Shown: positions 1 to 7,180, counted from the stretch's first letter. The stretch is 10,837 nt of DNA from an uncultured Campylobacter sp. (GCA_905373295.1 CAJPSJ010000044.1:1-10837); one strand, 5' to 3'. Program-made: numbers and translations. Notes: generated by a model from the letters alone, not told the origin.

Positions 1-200
1 ATACTGGTAAAAAAGTTACAGATAATCCATTTAGAATAATATATGAACTAGAATCTATAAGAAGCGATATCGGGAATATACCAAAGCAAGAGATTGTAGA
101 TATTTTAAAAGAGATTTTAAATGAGTTTAAAGGAGGAGAGGTTATAACAAGCTCTGTCCCTAAAGAAAATATTCAAGTAACTTTCGTATCAAAAATTTAA
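1..200 (+). CDS. 3' end of a small protein gene, paralog of the next gene (5' end outside window)
   Basis: An open frame enters from the left edge (first full codon at 3) and stops with TAA at 198-200, giving the last 65 residues of a protein. It contains PFRIIYELESI and EIVDILKEIL and then a short Gly-Gly turn. The same pattern, PYRIIYELHDI and EIIDILRKIL followed by a glycine run, occurs near the end of the next gene, so the two are tandem paralogs. The stop lies 15 bases before the next start, so they are probably co-transcribed. I do not recognise the family. Small, AT-rich, duplicated genes of this kind are common as immunity genes behind polymorphic or contact-dependent toxins, but no toxin is visible here, so that role is inference. 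Confidence 0.75.
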   Translation, partial: TGKKVTDNPFRIIYELESIRSDIGNIPKQEIVDILKEILNEFKGGEVITSSVPKENIQVTFVSKI

Positions 201-215
201 AGAAAAGGGGATAAA

Positions 216-689
216 GTGGCGTTTGTTACAGAGCGTATTTCAAAAGAGGATATTGAAAAATATAGTTTATTGGAAACGATAAACAAAATACGTAAAAAAT
301 ATGATGATGATGAAATTAGTCTATGGTTCCTAGAAAGATTAGATTGGTGTATAGACCGAGAAAATAACACTTGGCTAATTCGTATATCGCATGATCATTT
401 AAGAGATATAGGAGATTATGCCTTAACTAAAACGATATGGTTATTGCATTATAAAAGTAACGATATAGAGCTGGACTTGAGGTGGATTTTTAATGATGAA
501 ACGATTGGCGATCCGTATAGAATTATTTATGAGCTTCACGATATAAAAACAGATGCCGAGAATACAACCGGCGATGAAATTATAGATATTTTGAGAAAAA
601 TTTTAAGCGTATATGGCGGTGGCGGAGTTGGACTAGAAAATTTTACTCCAAAAGAAAAATTAAAGGCAAGCTTAATGGTCAATTTATAG
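216..689 (+). CDS. Small acidic protein of unknown function, possible immunity-type protein
   Basis: The gene encodes 157 residues from a GTG start preceded at good distance by AAAAGGGG (205-210 region), which supports this start. The protein is rich in Asp, Glu, Ile and Lys, has no signal peptide or membrane segment, and is probably cytosolic. Visible parts are an acidic stretch (KKYDDDE, about residues 27-33), a Trp-rich middle (LWFLERLDWCIDRENNTWL), and a C-terminal region with PYRIIYEL and EIIDILRKIL followed by GGGG. The C-terminal part matches the end of the preceding gene. The base composition is far more AT-rich than the genes from 861 onward, which suggests recent transfer. I do not recognise the family. 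An immunity protein for a toxin encoded to the left is the best guess; a phage or plasmid hypothetical is an alternative. Confidence 0.8.
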   Translation: MAFVTERISKEDIEKYSLLETINKIRKKYDDDEISLWFLERLDWCIDRENNTWLIRISHDHLRDIGDYALTKTIWLLHYKSNDIELDLRWIFNDETIGDPYRIIYELHDIKTDAENTTGDEIIDILRKILSVYGGGGVGLENFTPKEKLKASLMVNL

Positions 690-690
690 C

Positions 691-864
691 AAAGTAAAAA
701 TACAAGCCACAGGGCAAAACAACAAATGCCGAATTAAAGAAATAGTAGATGATTAAACCGCCTGCGATTAAGAAAACTATTTGCTTTATACCGATCATCA
801 ATATGCAGTCGATTTAAAATTTTACCATCGTAATAGGATAAATTTCAAAACCCCGTCCGCTTAA
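691..864 (+). pseudogene. Possible decayed gene fragment after the paralog pair
   Basis: Starting right after the stop of the preceding gene, one frame reads KVKIQATGQNNKCRIKEIVDD, a stop at 754, a few residues, another stop at 769, and then ENYLLYTDHQYAVDLKFYHR to a stop at 862-864. The text reads like real protein (mixed polar and aromatic residues, an NNKCRIKEIVDD-like stretch) but has no start of its own and two internal stops. It may be a leftover of a third member or of an unrelated accessory gene. It runs into the 3' end of the minus-strand gene at 861. AT-rich DNA can mimic such stretches by chance, so this is tentative. Confidence 0.3.
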
Positions 865-1895
865 ATCAGCATCGGCTTTAGCTTGCGTGCCGAAAAGTCG
901 GGCCTCTCGCCGCGAGCTAGAGCGATGAGCTCATCCGTCGTAATTAGATAAAAGCCCGCGAGCCCTCTGCCAAAAAGCCTTTGGATTTCATCGCTTCTGC
1001 CGTCTAAAAAATCAAGCGCGAGCTTGGAATTTACTAGCAAAAAATCGCTTCCGCTATCAAATGCGTCAAATAAAATTTCGCCCCCCAGCCGCAGCGCGCA
1101 CTCCTGCTCGCGCTCGTATATCTGCGCTCCAAGCGGCGCACCTTCGTGCTCAAAGTGCACGATCTGCGCGCTCAGCCTGCTAGCCAGCTCCTCCGCAGCC
1201 TCGTCGTACCACACGGCGACGTTAAAGCCGCTAAAATTGTGCTTCGCGCCCGCTGCGTCAAATTCCGCCATGCTCTGCGCGCTTAAAATTTTATTGCTCT
1301 GCGCTGGCTCAAATTTTAAAATATCGCAAAACGCCCTGTATGCCGCGCGGTCGTCAAACTCCATCCCCACGGCGTCGCACTTCGTGAAATACGCCATCTG
1401 CGGCTCGATGATCTCTAAAATCCTCATACGCTCGCTCGGGTGCTTCTGCATCAGGCGGTGCGCGAAGATAAAGGCGCTGTTGCCCAAAAACTCCTGCGAG
1501 CATGCGGGGATTTTCGTCGAGTAAAAATAGGGCGCGAGGCTTTTGTAAAACTCGAAATCAGTAGCGTCCGCGATCCTCTCAAAGGCTTTAAATTTATCCA
1601 AAAACGCCCTCGGCTCGCAGCGCAGGTCTTTAACCGCCTCTTTTTCGCTAAGAGGCGAGATGATTAGTTCGCTTCCAAAGTGCGCTATAAGCGTATCTAG
1701 CGGCTCTTTTACGCTCACCGTGGTGCCGCCGATTTTTACAAATTCCACTCCTTGCGCGCTGAAATAGGGATCGTGCGCGCAGATGTCGTCAAGCAGCGCC
1801 GCGAGATCGGCAAAGGGCGCGCTTTCATAAACATAGGGCTTGAAGTAGCTTGCGACGTCGCAGCGAGGATCGAAGCGAAAGAGCCTGATTAGCAT
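861..1895 (-). CDS. HdrB C-terminal-domain-like (DUF5644-type) protein
   Basis: The gene encodes 344 residues. The start is the ATG at 1895, with AAGGA (1902-1906, minus strand) six bases upstream. The N-terminus (LIRLFRFDP, then about 60 residues) resembles the ferredoxin-like beginning of succinate dehydrogenase/fumarate reductase iron-sulfur subunits, but without their cysteine motifs. The C-terminal third (from FNVAVWYDEAAEELASRL, about 224, through GSDFLLVNS at 282-290 to GFYLITTDELIALA at 314-327) resembles the CCG domain of heterodisulfide reductase HdrB/SdhE-type proteins. The CCG cysteines are absent: only scattered cysteines remain, at about 12, 39, 93, 132, 173, 190 and 266. I believe this matches an epsilonproteobacterial family annotated as DUF5644 or HdrB-like; the name is from memory. 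Its function is unknown and iron-sulfur binding is doubtful. It diverges from truD. Confidence 0.75.
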   Translation of the reverse strand: MLIRLFRFDPRCDVASYFKPYVYESAPFADLAALLDDICAHDPYFSAQGVEFVKIGGTTVSVKEPLDTLIAHFGSELIISPLSEKEAVKDLRCEPRAFLDKFKAFERIADATDFEFYKSLAPYFYSTKIPACSQEFLGNSAFIFAHRLMQKHPSERMRILEIIEPQMAYFTKCDAVGMEFDDRAAYRAFCDILKFEPAQSNKILSAQSMAEFDAAGAKHNFSGFNVAVWYDEAAEELASRLSAQIVHFEHEGAPLGAQIYEREQECALRLGGEILFDAFDSGSDFLLVNSKLALDFLDGRSDEIQRLFGRGLAGFYLITTDELIALARGERPDFSARKLKPMLI

Positions 1896-1958
1896 TTTTC
1901 ATCCTTTTTTTATGGCGAATGATACTAGAATTTGCCTTAATAATGAGTTTTTTAGGCT

Positions 1959-1974
1959 CAATTTTATAAAATTG
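1959..1974. promoter_or_regulatory. Perfect 16-bp palindrome between divergent genes, possible bidirectional -10 or operator
   Basis: CAATTTTATAAAATTG is identical to its reverse complement and lies in the 106-bp spacer between the HdrB-like gene and truD. It contains TATAAAAT on both strands. On the plus strand this sits about 30 bases before the truD start, a suitable -10 position. It may be a shared promoter core or a dimeric regulator site. AT words of this kind are frequent in this DNA, so chance is possible. Confidence 0.4.
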
Positions 1975-2001
1975 CGCCTTAGATTAACGCAAAGGTCGGC
2001 T

Positions 2002-3114
2002 ATGAAAAATTTATACACCCTAAATCACGCGCCGATAAATGCGCATTTTAGTAAAAACTCAAGCGATTTCGTCGTGCGCGAAGTGCCGCTTTACGAGCCT
2101 AGCAATGAGGGCGAGCACTGCATTTTGCTGCTGCAAAAAAAGGGCATCAGCACGCACGAGGCGTTGCGGATTTTAAGCGAACACACGGGTGCAAAGATGC
2201 GCGAGTTCGGCTACGCGGGGCTTAAGGACAAGCAGGGTCTTACGACGCAGCACGTTAGTATGCCCGCTAAATTTGAGCCTGCGCTGGGCGGATTTTCGCA
2301 CGAAAGTCTTAAAATTTTAAGCGTGCAAAGGCACAAAAACAAGCTTAAAATCGGCCATCTGAAGGGCAACGACTTTTTCATCCGCCTAAAAAAGGTCCTG
2401 CCGCCCGACGCCGTTAAGCTCGCAGCCGCGCTAGATATGCTAGGGCGCGAGGGCTTTGCGAACTACTTCGGCTATCAGCGCTTCGGCAAGTTCGGCGACA
2501 ACGCGGCGCAGGGCGAGGAGGTGCTGCGCGGACAGAGGCGGCTTAAAAACCCCAAAATACGCGACTTTCTAATCAGCGCCTATCAGAGCGAGCTTTTCAA
2601 CCGCTGGCTTAGCAAGCGGGTCGAAATTTCAAAATTTGCGGCGGAATTTAGTCTTGGCGAGTTTGCTAAAATTTACGAACTAAGCAAAGATGAGGCACGC
2701 GAGATCGCGGCTCAGCCGCAGTTTTTTAAGCTGCTAAGGGGCGAGATTTTAGGACACTTTCCTCGTGGCGCGTTTTTTAGCTGCGACGATCTTGGCGCGG
2801 AGTGCGAGCGGTTTACGAGGCGAGAAATCACGAGTGCAGGTCTAATCGTCGGGCGAGCAAAGCTGCGAGCTAGCGGGCTTGGCGGTAGATTTGAAGATGA
2901 AATTTTTGCGCCCTCGCGCGAGTTTGAGGCGCAGATGAACGGCTCGCGCAGGTTTGCGTGGAGCTTTATGGAGCGCGTACAGCACTCCTATGATGCGCAA
3001 AACGCGCATTTTAGCTTCAGTTTTTACCTGCCGAAAGGCTCTTACGCGACGGTCGTTTTGGAAGAAATTTTGCATCGAGATATATTCGAGGGCGCCGCGA
3101 CAGACGAGGATTGA
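2002..3114 (+). CDS. truD: tRNA pseudouridine(13) synthase TruD
   Basis: TruD isomerises uridine 13 of tRNA (notably tRNA-Glu) to pseudouridine in the cytosol. The call rests on the family motifs: GYAGLKDKQG at residues 70-79 with the catalytic Asp at 76, NKLKIGHLKGNDF at 113-125, NYFGYQRFG at 154-162, SAYQSELFN at 192-200, and LPKGSYATVVLEEI near the C-terminus (343-356). From the ATG at 2002 the protein is 370 residues, close to the roughly 370 I recall for Campylobacter TruD. The frame stays open upstream to an ATG at 1912, but the family N-terminus aligns from about MKNLYTLNHAPINAHFSKN, AAAGG lies just before 2002, and the extension would consume the promoter spacer, so 2002 is preferred. 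It stops with TGA at 3112-3114. Confidence 0.95.
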   Translation: MKNLYTLNHAPINAHFSKNSSDFVVREVPLYEPSNEGEHCILLLQKKGISTHEALRILSEHTGAKMREFGYAGLKDKQGLTTQHVSMPAKFEPALGGFSHESLKILSVQRHKNKLKIGHLKGNDFFIRLKKVLPPDAVKLAAALDMLGREGFANYFGYQRFGKFGDNAAQGEEVLRGQRRLKNPKIRDFLISAYQSELFNRWLSKRVEISKFAAEFSLGEFAKIYELSKDEAREIAAQPQFFKLLRGEILGHFPRGAFFSCDDLGAECERFTRREITSAGLIVGRAKLRASGLGGRFEDEIFAPSREFEAQMNGSRRFAWSFMERVQHSYDAQNAHFSFSFYLPKGSYATVVLEEILHRDIFEGAATDED

Positions 3115-3123
3115 GCCGCATCG

Positions 3124-3274
3124 CGCGCTGTAGGGTAAGGACTCACGCGTCCCATGTCATGCCACGTCAAACCGCGCCGTAGAGTAGGGTTCGCACCACA
3201 TTTACGCTACGGCGTAGCGCACCGCACCGCGCTGCAGAATAGGGCTCACGCCACGCCACGCCCCACGTCAAACC
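3124..3274. repeat. Degenerate GC-rich direct repeats downstream of truD
   Basis: Two units of about 50 bases, at 3124-3173 and 3228-3274, share the order CGCGCTG(T/C)AG, a GGCTCACGC-like block, and CCACGTCAAACC near the end. A shorter partial copy, beginning CGCGCCGTAGAGTAGGG, lies between them at about 3173-3199. A hairpin CGCTAC-GGC-GTAGCG (3205-3219) sits inside the block. No coding potential is evident. Its role is unknown. Confidence 0.5.
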
Positions 3275-3332
3275 TCACCTCATCACGCTGCACGGAATTT
3301 TAGAGCTAGCTGCGTGGGTCTAAATTTGCGCG

Positions 3333-3450
3333 GCGATGAAATTTTATGAAATTTCGTGAAATTTTATCGCAACAAGCGCGCCGTTTTGTCTGAGCTATAG
3401 AATTTCAAATTTAAAATTTTATTCGGCTCGGTCGCAGATGAAATTTTATA
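3333..3450. repeat. Inverted and tandem AT-rich repeats before rnpB
   Basis: Positions 3333-3370 form an imperfect inverted repeat: GCGATGAAATTT at the left pairs with AAATTTTATCGC at the right, with TGAAATTT occurring three times between the two ends. A second inverted pair follows at about 3412-3450, TAAAATTTT and AAATTTTA around a GC-rich loop containing TTCGGCTCGG. The stretch from 3115 to 3588 holds no convincing gene. These hairpin-like elements resemble those at 8144-8615. Confidence 0.4.
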
Positions 3451-3566
3451 AAATTCTACTCTACGACGATCTGTTTTTGCCGCGTCAAAATTTCGTAGCG
3501 GCGCAGATCGCGAGCTAAAATTCCGCACTCGCGGCGTAAAATTTCAATCCTTAAATTCCGCGAGCC

Positions 3567-3594
3567 CTGAAATTTAAGCCAAAAAAGCTATAAT
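3567..3594 (+). promoter_or_regulatory. Promoter of rnpB
   Basis: A perfect TATAAT at 3589-3594 lies about seven bases before the expected 5' end of the RNase P RNA. A weak -35-like CTGAAA (3567-3572) is 16 bases upstream. Campylobacter housekeeping promoters often have a good -10 and a poor -35, which fits. Confidence 0.75.
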
Positions 3595-3600
3595 TGCGCT

Positions 3601-3914
3601 CGGGTGTGGCGTGCGGTCGCTCCGCAAGGAGAGGAAAGTCCGAGCTGCGATAAGACAAGGTTGCGTCTAACGGACGCCGGGGGCAACCCTAGGGAAAGTA
3701 CAACAGAAAGCAAACCGCCGCGCAAGCGGTAAGGGTGAAAGGGCGGGGTAAGAGCCCACCGCGCGCGTGGAGACACGGGCGGCAATGCAAACCCAACCTG
3801 CAGCAAGAACGGGTGGTTTCGTCTTATATTCGAACCGTTCGCTCGAACCGATTTGCAAAAATCGGTCTAGATAAATGACCGCTGTAACGGAACTCGGCTT
3901 ATAACCACACCTCT
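3601..3914 (+). ncRNA. rnpB: RNase P RNA (M1 RNA)
   Basis: This is the catalytic RNA of ribonuclease P, which removes the 5' leader of pre-tRNAs together with the RnpA protein. The conserved core is clear: GAGGAAAGTCC (3631-3641), ACAGAAA (3703-3709), AAGGGTGAAA (3731-3740) with GGTAAGAGCCCACC (3747-3760), and AGATAAATGACC (3869-3880) followed by AACGGAACTCGGCTTA. The P1 helix closes the ends: GGGTGTGG at 3602-3609 pairs with CCACACCT at 3905-3912. A run of five T at 3914-3918 may end transcription. The length of about 314 nt is typical of a bacterial type A RNA. The ends are set from P1 and the -10, so they may be off by a few bases. Confidence 0.96.
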
Positions 3915-3954
3915 TTTTACGCTGAATTTATTTGCTTGGAATAAGGAAAAAATT

Positions 3955-4233
3955 TTGAAAAGCTTAATTTTATGCAGTACGCTTTGCGCCATCGTTTTAG
4001 GGCTCGGAGGCTGCGCGAGTGCAGGTCCTGATAAGTCAATAATATTGCAGGGTGACGCCCATGATCGTGCCTGTGCGGAGGTTTATGGGCGCTACAAAGA
4101 GCTCGAAGCGAAGCTCTTGGCGGTCGAGGATCGATACGCAAACCCAAGCGTTGCGAACGATTATATACAGACTTACGACGAGTACGAGCGCACCATCGCC
4201 TACTACAATAAAAATTGCGCGACCGATAAATAA
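3955..4233 (+). CDS. Small putative lipoprotein
   Basis: The gene encodes 92 residues from a TTG start. AAGGA at 3943-3947 lies seven bases upstream, and the reading begins with a textbook lipoprotein signal: MKSLILCSTLCAIVLGLGGC, with lipobox LGGC and the lipidated Cys at residue 20. The mature part is about 72 residues, mostly helical and charged, with tyrosine-rich segments (YGRYKELEAKL, YDEYERTIAYYNKNC). It has two cysteines (40 and 88) that could form a disulfide in the periplasm. I do not recognise the family. It starts about 40 bases after rnpB with no clear promoter of its own, so read-through from rnpB or a weak promoter must serve it. Confidence 0.8.
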   Translation: MKSLILCSTLCAIVLGLGGCASAGPDKSIILQGDAHDRACAEVYGRYKELEAKLLAVEDRYANPSVANDYIQTYDEYERTIAYYNKNCATDK

Positions 4234-4538
4234 ACAGCGTAGATTGAGCGTGATTTAGTATAAACATGACTGCGGCGCAGCGGTACAAAACGCTCAAAAA
4301 TTTTATGAAAATTGCTAAGAACTATTTAGAATTTTGCGCGAAGCAAAAAAGCATCTAAAATTTATTGCGTACGCTTGGCTCTAGCGATACGAAGTCGCGG
4401 CACGGCGTATATCGGCGGTGCTTATTTGTGCCCGCATTTAGCTTAGCGCGCCAAATTTGCTGTAATCGTATAACGGCGTCACACTCGCGCATTGGCTAAG
4501 GAACGCGCAATTTATTAATCGAATCGGCGCTAAGCCGT

Positions 4539-4559
4539 GGAATTTTGCTCAAAAATTCC
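4539..4559. repeat. Short AT hairpin
   Basis: GGAATTTT (4539-4546) and AAAATTCC (4552-4559) form an eight-base perfect inverted repeat around a five-base loop. There is no T-run of note after it on the plus strand, so it is not an obvious terminator. Confidence 0.4.
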
Positions 4560-4607
4560 GTCGCGTGGATTTGATTAGCGTCTAGGTGCTTAAATCGATT
4601 GTAAAAT

Positions 4608-4644
4608 CAGGTCTCAAAAATCCTATCACTCGGTTTTCGACCTG
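4608..4644. repeat. Inverted repeat CAGGTC / GACCTG
   Basis: CAGGTC (4608-4613) pairs with GACCTG (4639-4644), and just inside AAAA pairs with TTTT, giving a stem of about ten pairs with a small bulge and a loop of roughly 13-14 bases. It lies in the gene-free stretch after the lipoprotein gene. It could be part of a small RNA or a protein site; nothing more can be seen. Confidence 0.4.
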
Positions 4645-6109
4645 CTGCGCGATTTTCGTGGCGTATAAGAGCGGTAAAACGAGATCGTTAGGGTAGCTTT
4701 AAGGTGCAGTGTAATTTTTTCGCTTGCGCATGCGGTTTTTAAGGCGCTTGGTAATTTCAGTTTGCTCGCAGAGTTTTAAGATGTGCGGTTTTTTGAGACT
4801 ATAGTAGCGAGATTTTGGGTTTTTAGCGCGAAGGTATTTGGCGAATTTGCAGTGCTATGGCTTTGATTTTTGTCGAGAAATTTTAGAATTTTACGATTTC
4901 ACAAGAGAATTTTGTGTGTTTTGGCGCCGCGTCGAACTTAAAATTTTATCTTGCCGTCGCGTAAGATTGCGCGTCTAATCTTTCCATTTTTTAAATACGG
5001 CGTATGTTTTGAGATTTGCGTCCGTTTTTGAAATTTTACTCCGAATAAACTCCGAATTCACAAAATAAGTCGCCCGGCGATAATTTTAAAAAGCCTGCAA
5101 GCCCGTAGCAAAAGCTAAAGCTTTATGAGAGGCAGAGTTTAAGGCCTTTGTCGATAATTTAGCCGCTCAGAATGCTACGACTTTAAAATTTAGCGAGTTA
5201 AATTTAAAATTTACGCCACTTGCTGCGGCTGATAAAATTTCGCGAGCTAAATTGCGTTGAAATTTTACGAACGGCGACAAAAAATATTCGGCGTAGAATT
5301 TTATTTGGCTTGCTTATGCGGAGCGAGGGTTTAAGCTTGCAAGTAACCGCGGTTTTTGCTTTACGCTCGTACCAATCGTCCAAAGCAACCACCGCGTATT
5401 AGCGCGATGTTTATCTTGGCTACGCTTTAATGCGCGAGGTTTTTGTGTCGCCGTAAAATACAAATTTATGAGCTTTCGGGACTGTGGATTAATTTTGCGC
5501 GCTTGCAGATCGTTTTTGAAATTTTGTCAAAATATGAAATTATATCCGCGCAACGCCCATAAATTTCTCAGCGCTAAACGGATGATCCAGCTCGCAGCGC
5601 TGCTGTTTGAAATTCATAGTACCCGTAAGCCGCTTTTTAGAGTTTCACCAAAATACGAAATTTCGCTCATGAATCATGAATTCCGCCTCTGAAATGTAGA
5701 ATTTGCCCACTATCGTAGATTTACGCATGCAATATGTGGCGTCAAATTTTGTTTCGGTATAGCAGCGTTGAATTTCTTGGGCGGAAAGCGTATCGATTGA
5801 TCTTGTCACATCGTGATGAGGGCGTGCGTTTAATGCTTGAGCGGATTGAATTAGCTCGCGCGTCCATGAAATTTATTAGCCGATCAAATTTTATGCGCGT
5901 CAGACAGCCTTAGAATTATGCTCGCTCGCGTAACAAATCCATTAAGCTGAGTTTTAAATTCTGTCTATCTGCCTCAAATGGAAATTTTATCTGCAAAATA
6001 GGCGAGGCGTAAATTGAATTGAATGCCGCTCGCCTGCCTGTGAAATTCCGCCGCGTTACGGCGTGCTAAGGCACCCGAAGCGCCGCATTGTACGCTACGG
6101 TTTGCCGCC

Positions 6110-7180
6110 TCACAGCTCGCTAAAACGCTCAAAGCGGGCTTTTAGAGATTTTGCATTTTTGTTTAAAAGCTCTGCTTGCGCGGCGAGCTTATCTGCGTAT
6201 GCTTGAAGCGCCGTCGTATACTTAGCATGCGCCTCAAAGTCCGATTTTAGCGCGTAAATTTCATCTTTTACCGATTTTATATTTTGCGCGAGTGCCTCGT
6301 CTTTTACGAAGGTGCGGATCGTGCCTAAAAGCGCCAGCAGCGTCGTGGGTGATGCTGCAAAAATGCCGATTTGCGCGCAGTATTCAAGCACCTGTGGCAG
6401 CCTCTCGCAGACGTAGACGAAAACCGCCTCACTCGGCACGAATAGCACCGCAAACTCCGTGCTAAGAGGCGGTATTATGTATTTTTCCGCTATATCTGCG
6501 GCGTGCTTTTTCATATCGGCGGCGAGTTGCTTATCCGCACTAGCAAGCGCTGCGGCGTCGTTTGAGGCGGAGGCAGCGATGATCTTTTCATAGCTTTGAA
6601 GTGGGAATTTTGAGTCGATGCAAAGAATTTTTTCTTTTGCGATATGCAGCGCGCAGTCCGCAATCCTGCCGTTTGGTAGGTGCTTTTGCAGCTCGTAAAA
6701 TGCAGCGTTTTGCCCGTAAATCATCGATAAAATTCTCTCTAATCGGTACTCGCCGAAGTTGCCGCGTAGTTTGACATTACCTAAAATCGAGTTTAGCCTT
6801 GCGATTTCGTCGCGCACCTGCAGTGAAGTTTTATTTTGCTCGCTCATTCGCGCTAGATTTTCCGCTATGTCCTTAAAGCCGCGATCTAGCGAGCTTAAAT
6901 TTTCGCTAAGTGCGCTGTTTTGGCGTTGCAAGCCCTCGCCCAGGGATCTATTAAGATAATAGAGCTTATCGTTAAAGCCGTCATTTAGGCTTTGATTTAG
7001 CTTAAAAAGCTCGGCACTTGCTCTCGCACTTTGAGCTGTGAGCCTTTCGCTTAAAAGCTCGCTAAGCGCGGAGTTTGCATCGCTTATGCGGCGGTTTTGC
7101 AGCACGAGCGCGATTAGCAGGGCAAGCACTAGCGCAGCAAAAAACGCAAACGCCGCGAGCAAAATCCCATCAGCGCCCAT
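6110..7180 (-). CDS. rmuC: RmuC-family DNA recombination protein
   Basis: RmuC-family proteins are membrane-anchored, coiled-coil proteins with a nuclease-like core, linked in E. coli to limiting recombination at inverted repeats; the exact reaction is not settled. Here there are 356 residues: an N-terminal transmembrane helix at about 5-27, a long coiled coil (about 30-130), and then the RmuC domain with RGNFGE at 139-144, CIDSKFPL at 187-194, FVPSEA at 247-252 and SPTTLLALLGTI at 277-288. It is shorter than E. coli RmuC (about 475), mainly in the coiled coil and tail. The ATG at 7180 lies inside the end of the upstream gene (11-bp overlap) and has only AAGAAA before it, so translation is probably coupled to that gene. 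Confidence 0.92.
   Translation of the reverse strand: MGADGILLAAFAFFAALVLALLIALVLQNRRISDANSALSELLSERLTAQSARASAELFKLNQSLNDGFNDKLYYLNRSLGEGLQRQNSALSENLSSLDRGFKDIAENLARMSEQNKTSLQVRDEIARLNSILGNVKLRGNFGEYRLERILSMIYGQNAAFYELQKHLPNGRIADCALHIAKEKILCIDSKFPLQSYEKIIAASASNDAAALASADKQLAADMKKHAADIAEKYIIPPLSTEFAVLFVPSEAVFVYVCERLPQVLEYCAQIGIFAASPTTLLALLGTIRTFVKDEALAQNIKSVKDEIYALKSDFEAHAKYTTALQAYADKLAAQAELLNKNAKSLKARFERFSEL

Larger units (their letters stand above)
4234..6109. other. 1.9-kb region without a convincing gene
   Basis: I see no gene here on either strand. The short open stretches (5220-5402 and 5468-5692 on plus, 5204-5392 on minus) lack a good ribosome site and their peptides recur around AAATTT-type words, so they look spurious. 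The DNA is crowded with AAATTTTA, GAAATTTTAC and GCGCG words. Fragments related to the repeat family seen at 8144-8615 occur at about 4940-4960, 5295-5313 and 5956-6000. No tRNA, rRNA or known small RNA was recognised. Decayed genes or an expanded repeat-derived spacer are both possible. Confidence 0.55.

Noticed and set aside
1024..1667. Open frames on the plus strand inside the HdrB-like gene
   Set aside because: They are Ser/Ala-rich or basic shadows of the well-supported minus-strand gene and have no motifs.
1912..2001. N-terminal 30-residue extension of TruD from the ATG at 1912
   Set aside because: Family similarity begins at the ATG at 2002, a ribosome site precedes it, and the extension would cover the divergent promoter spacer and palindrome.
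3588..3858. Minus-strand open frames across the RNase P RNA
   Set aside because: They lie entirely within rnpB, whose conserved core is unmistakable.
3834..3866. tRNA-like TTCGAACC and GAACCGAT sequences
   Set aside because: They are helices within the RNase P RNA; no cloverleaf can be drawn around them.
3917..4297. 126-residue minus-strand open frame opposite the lipoprotein gene
   Set aside because: Arg-rich, antisense to a gene with a clear ribosome site and lipobox, and without motifs.
5204..5692. Short open frames of 60-74 codons
   Set aside because: No convincing ribosome site or recognisable domain, and their peptides come from recurring AAATTT words.
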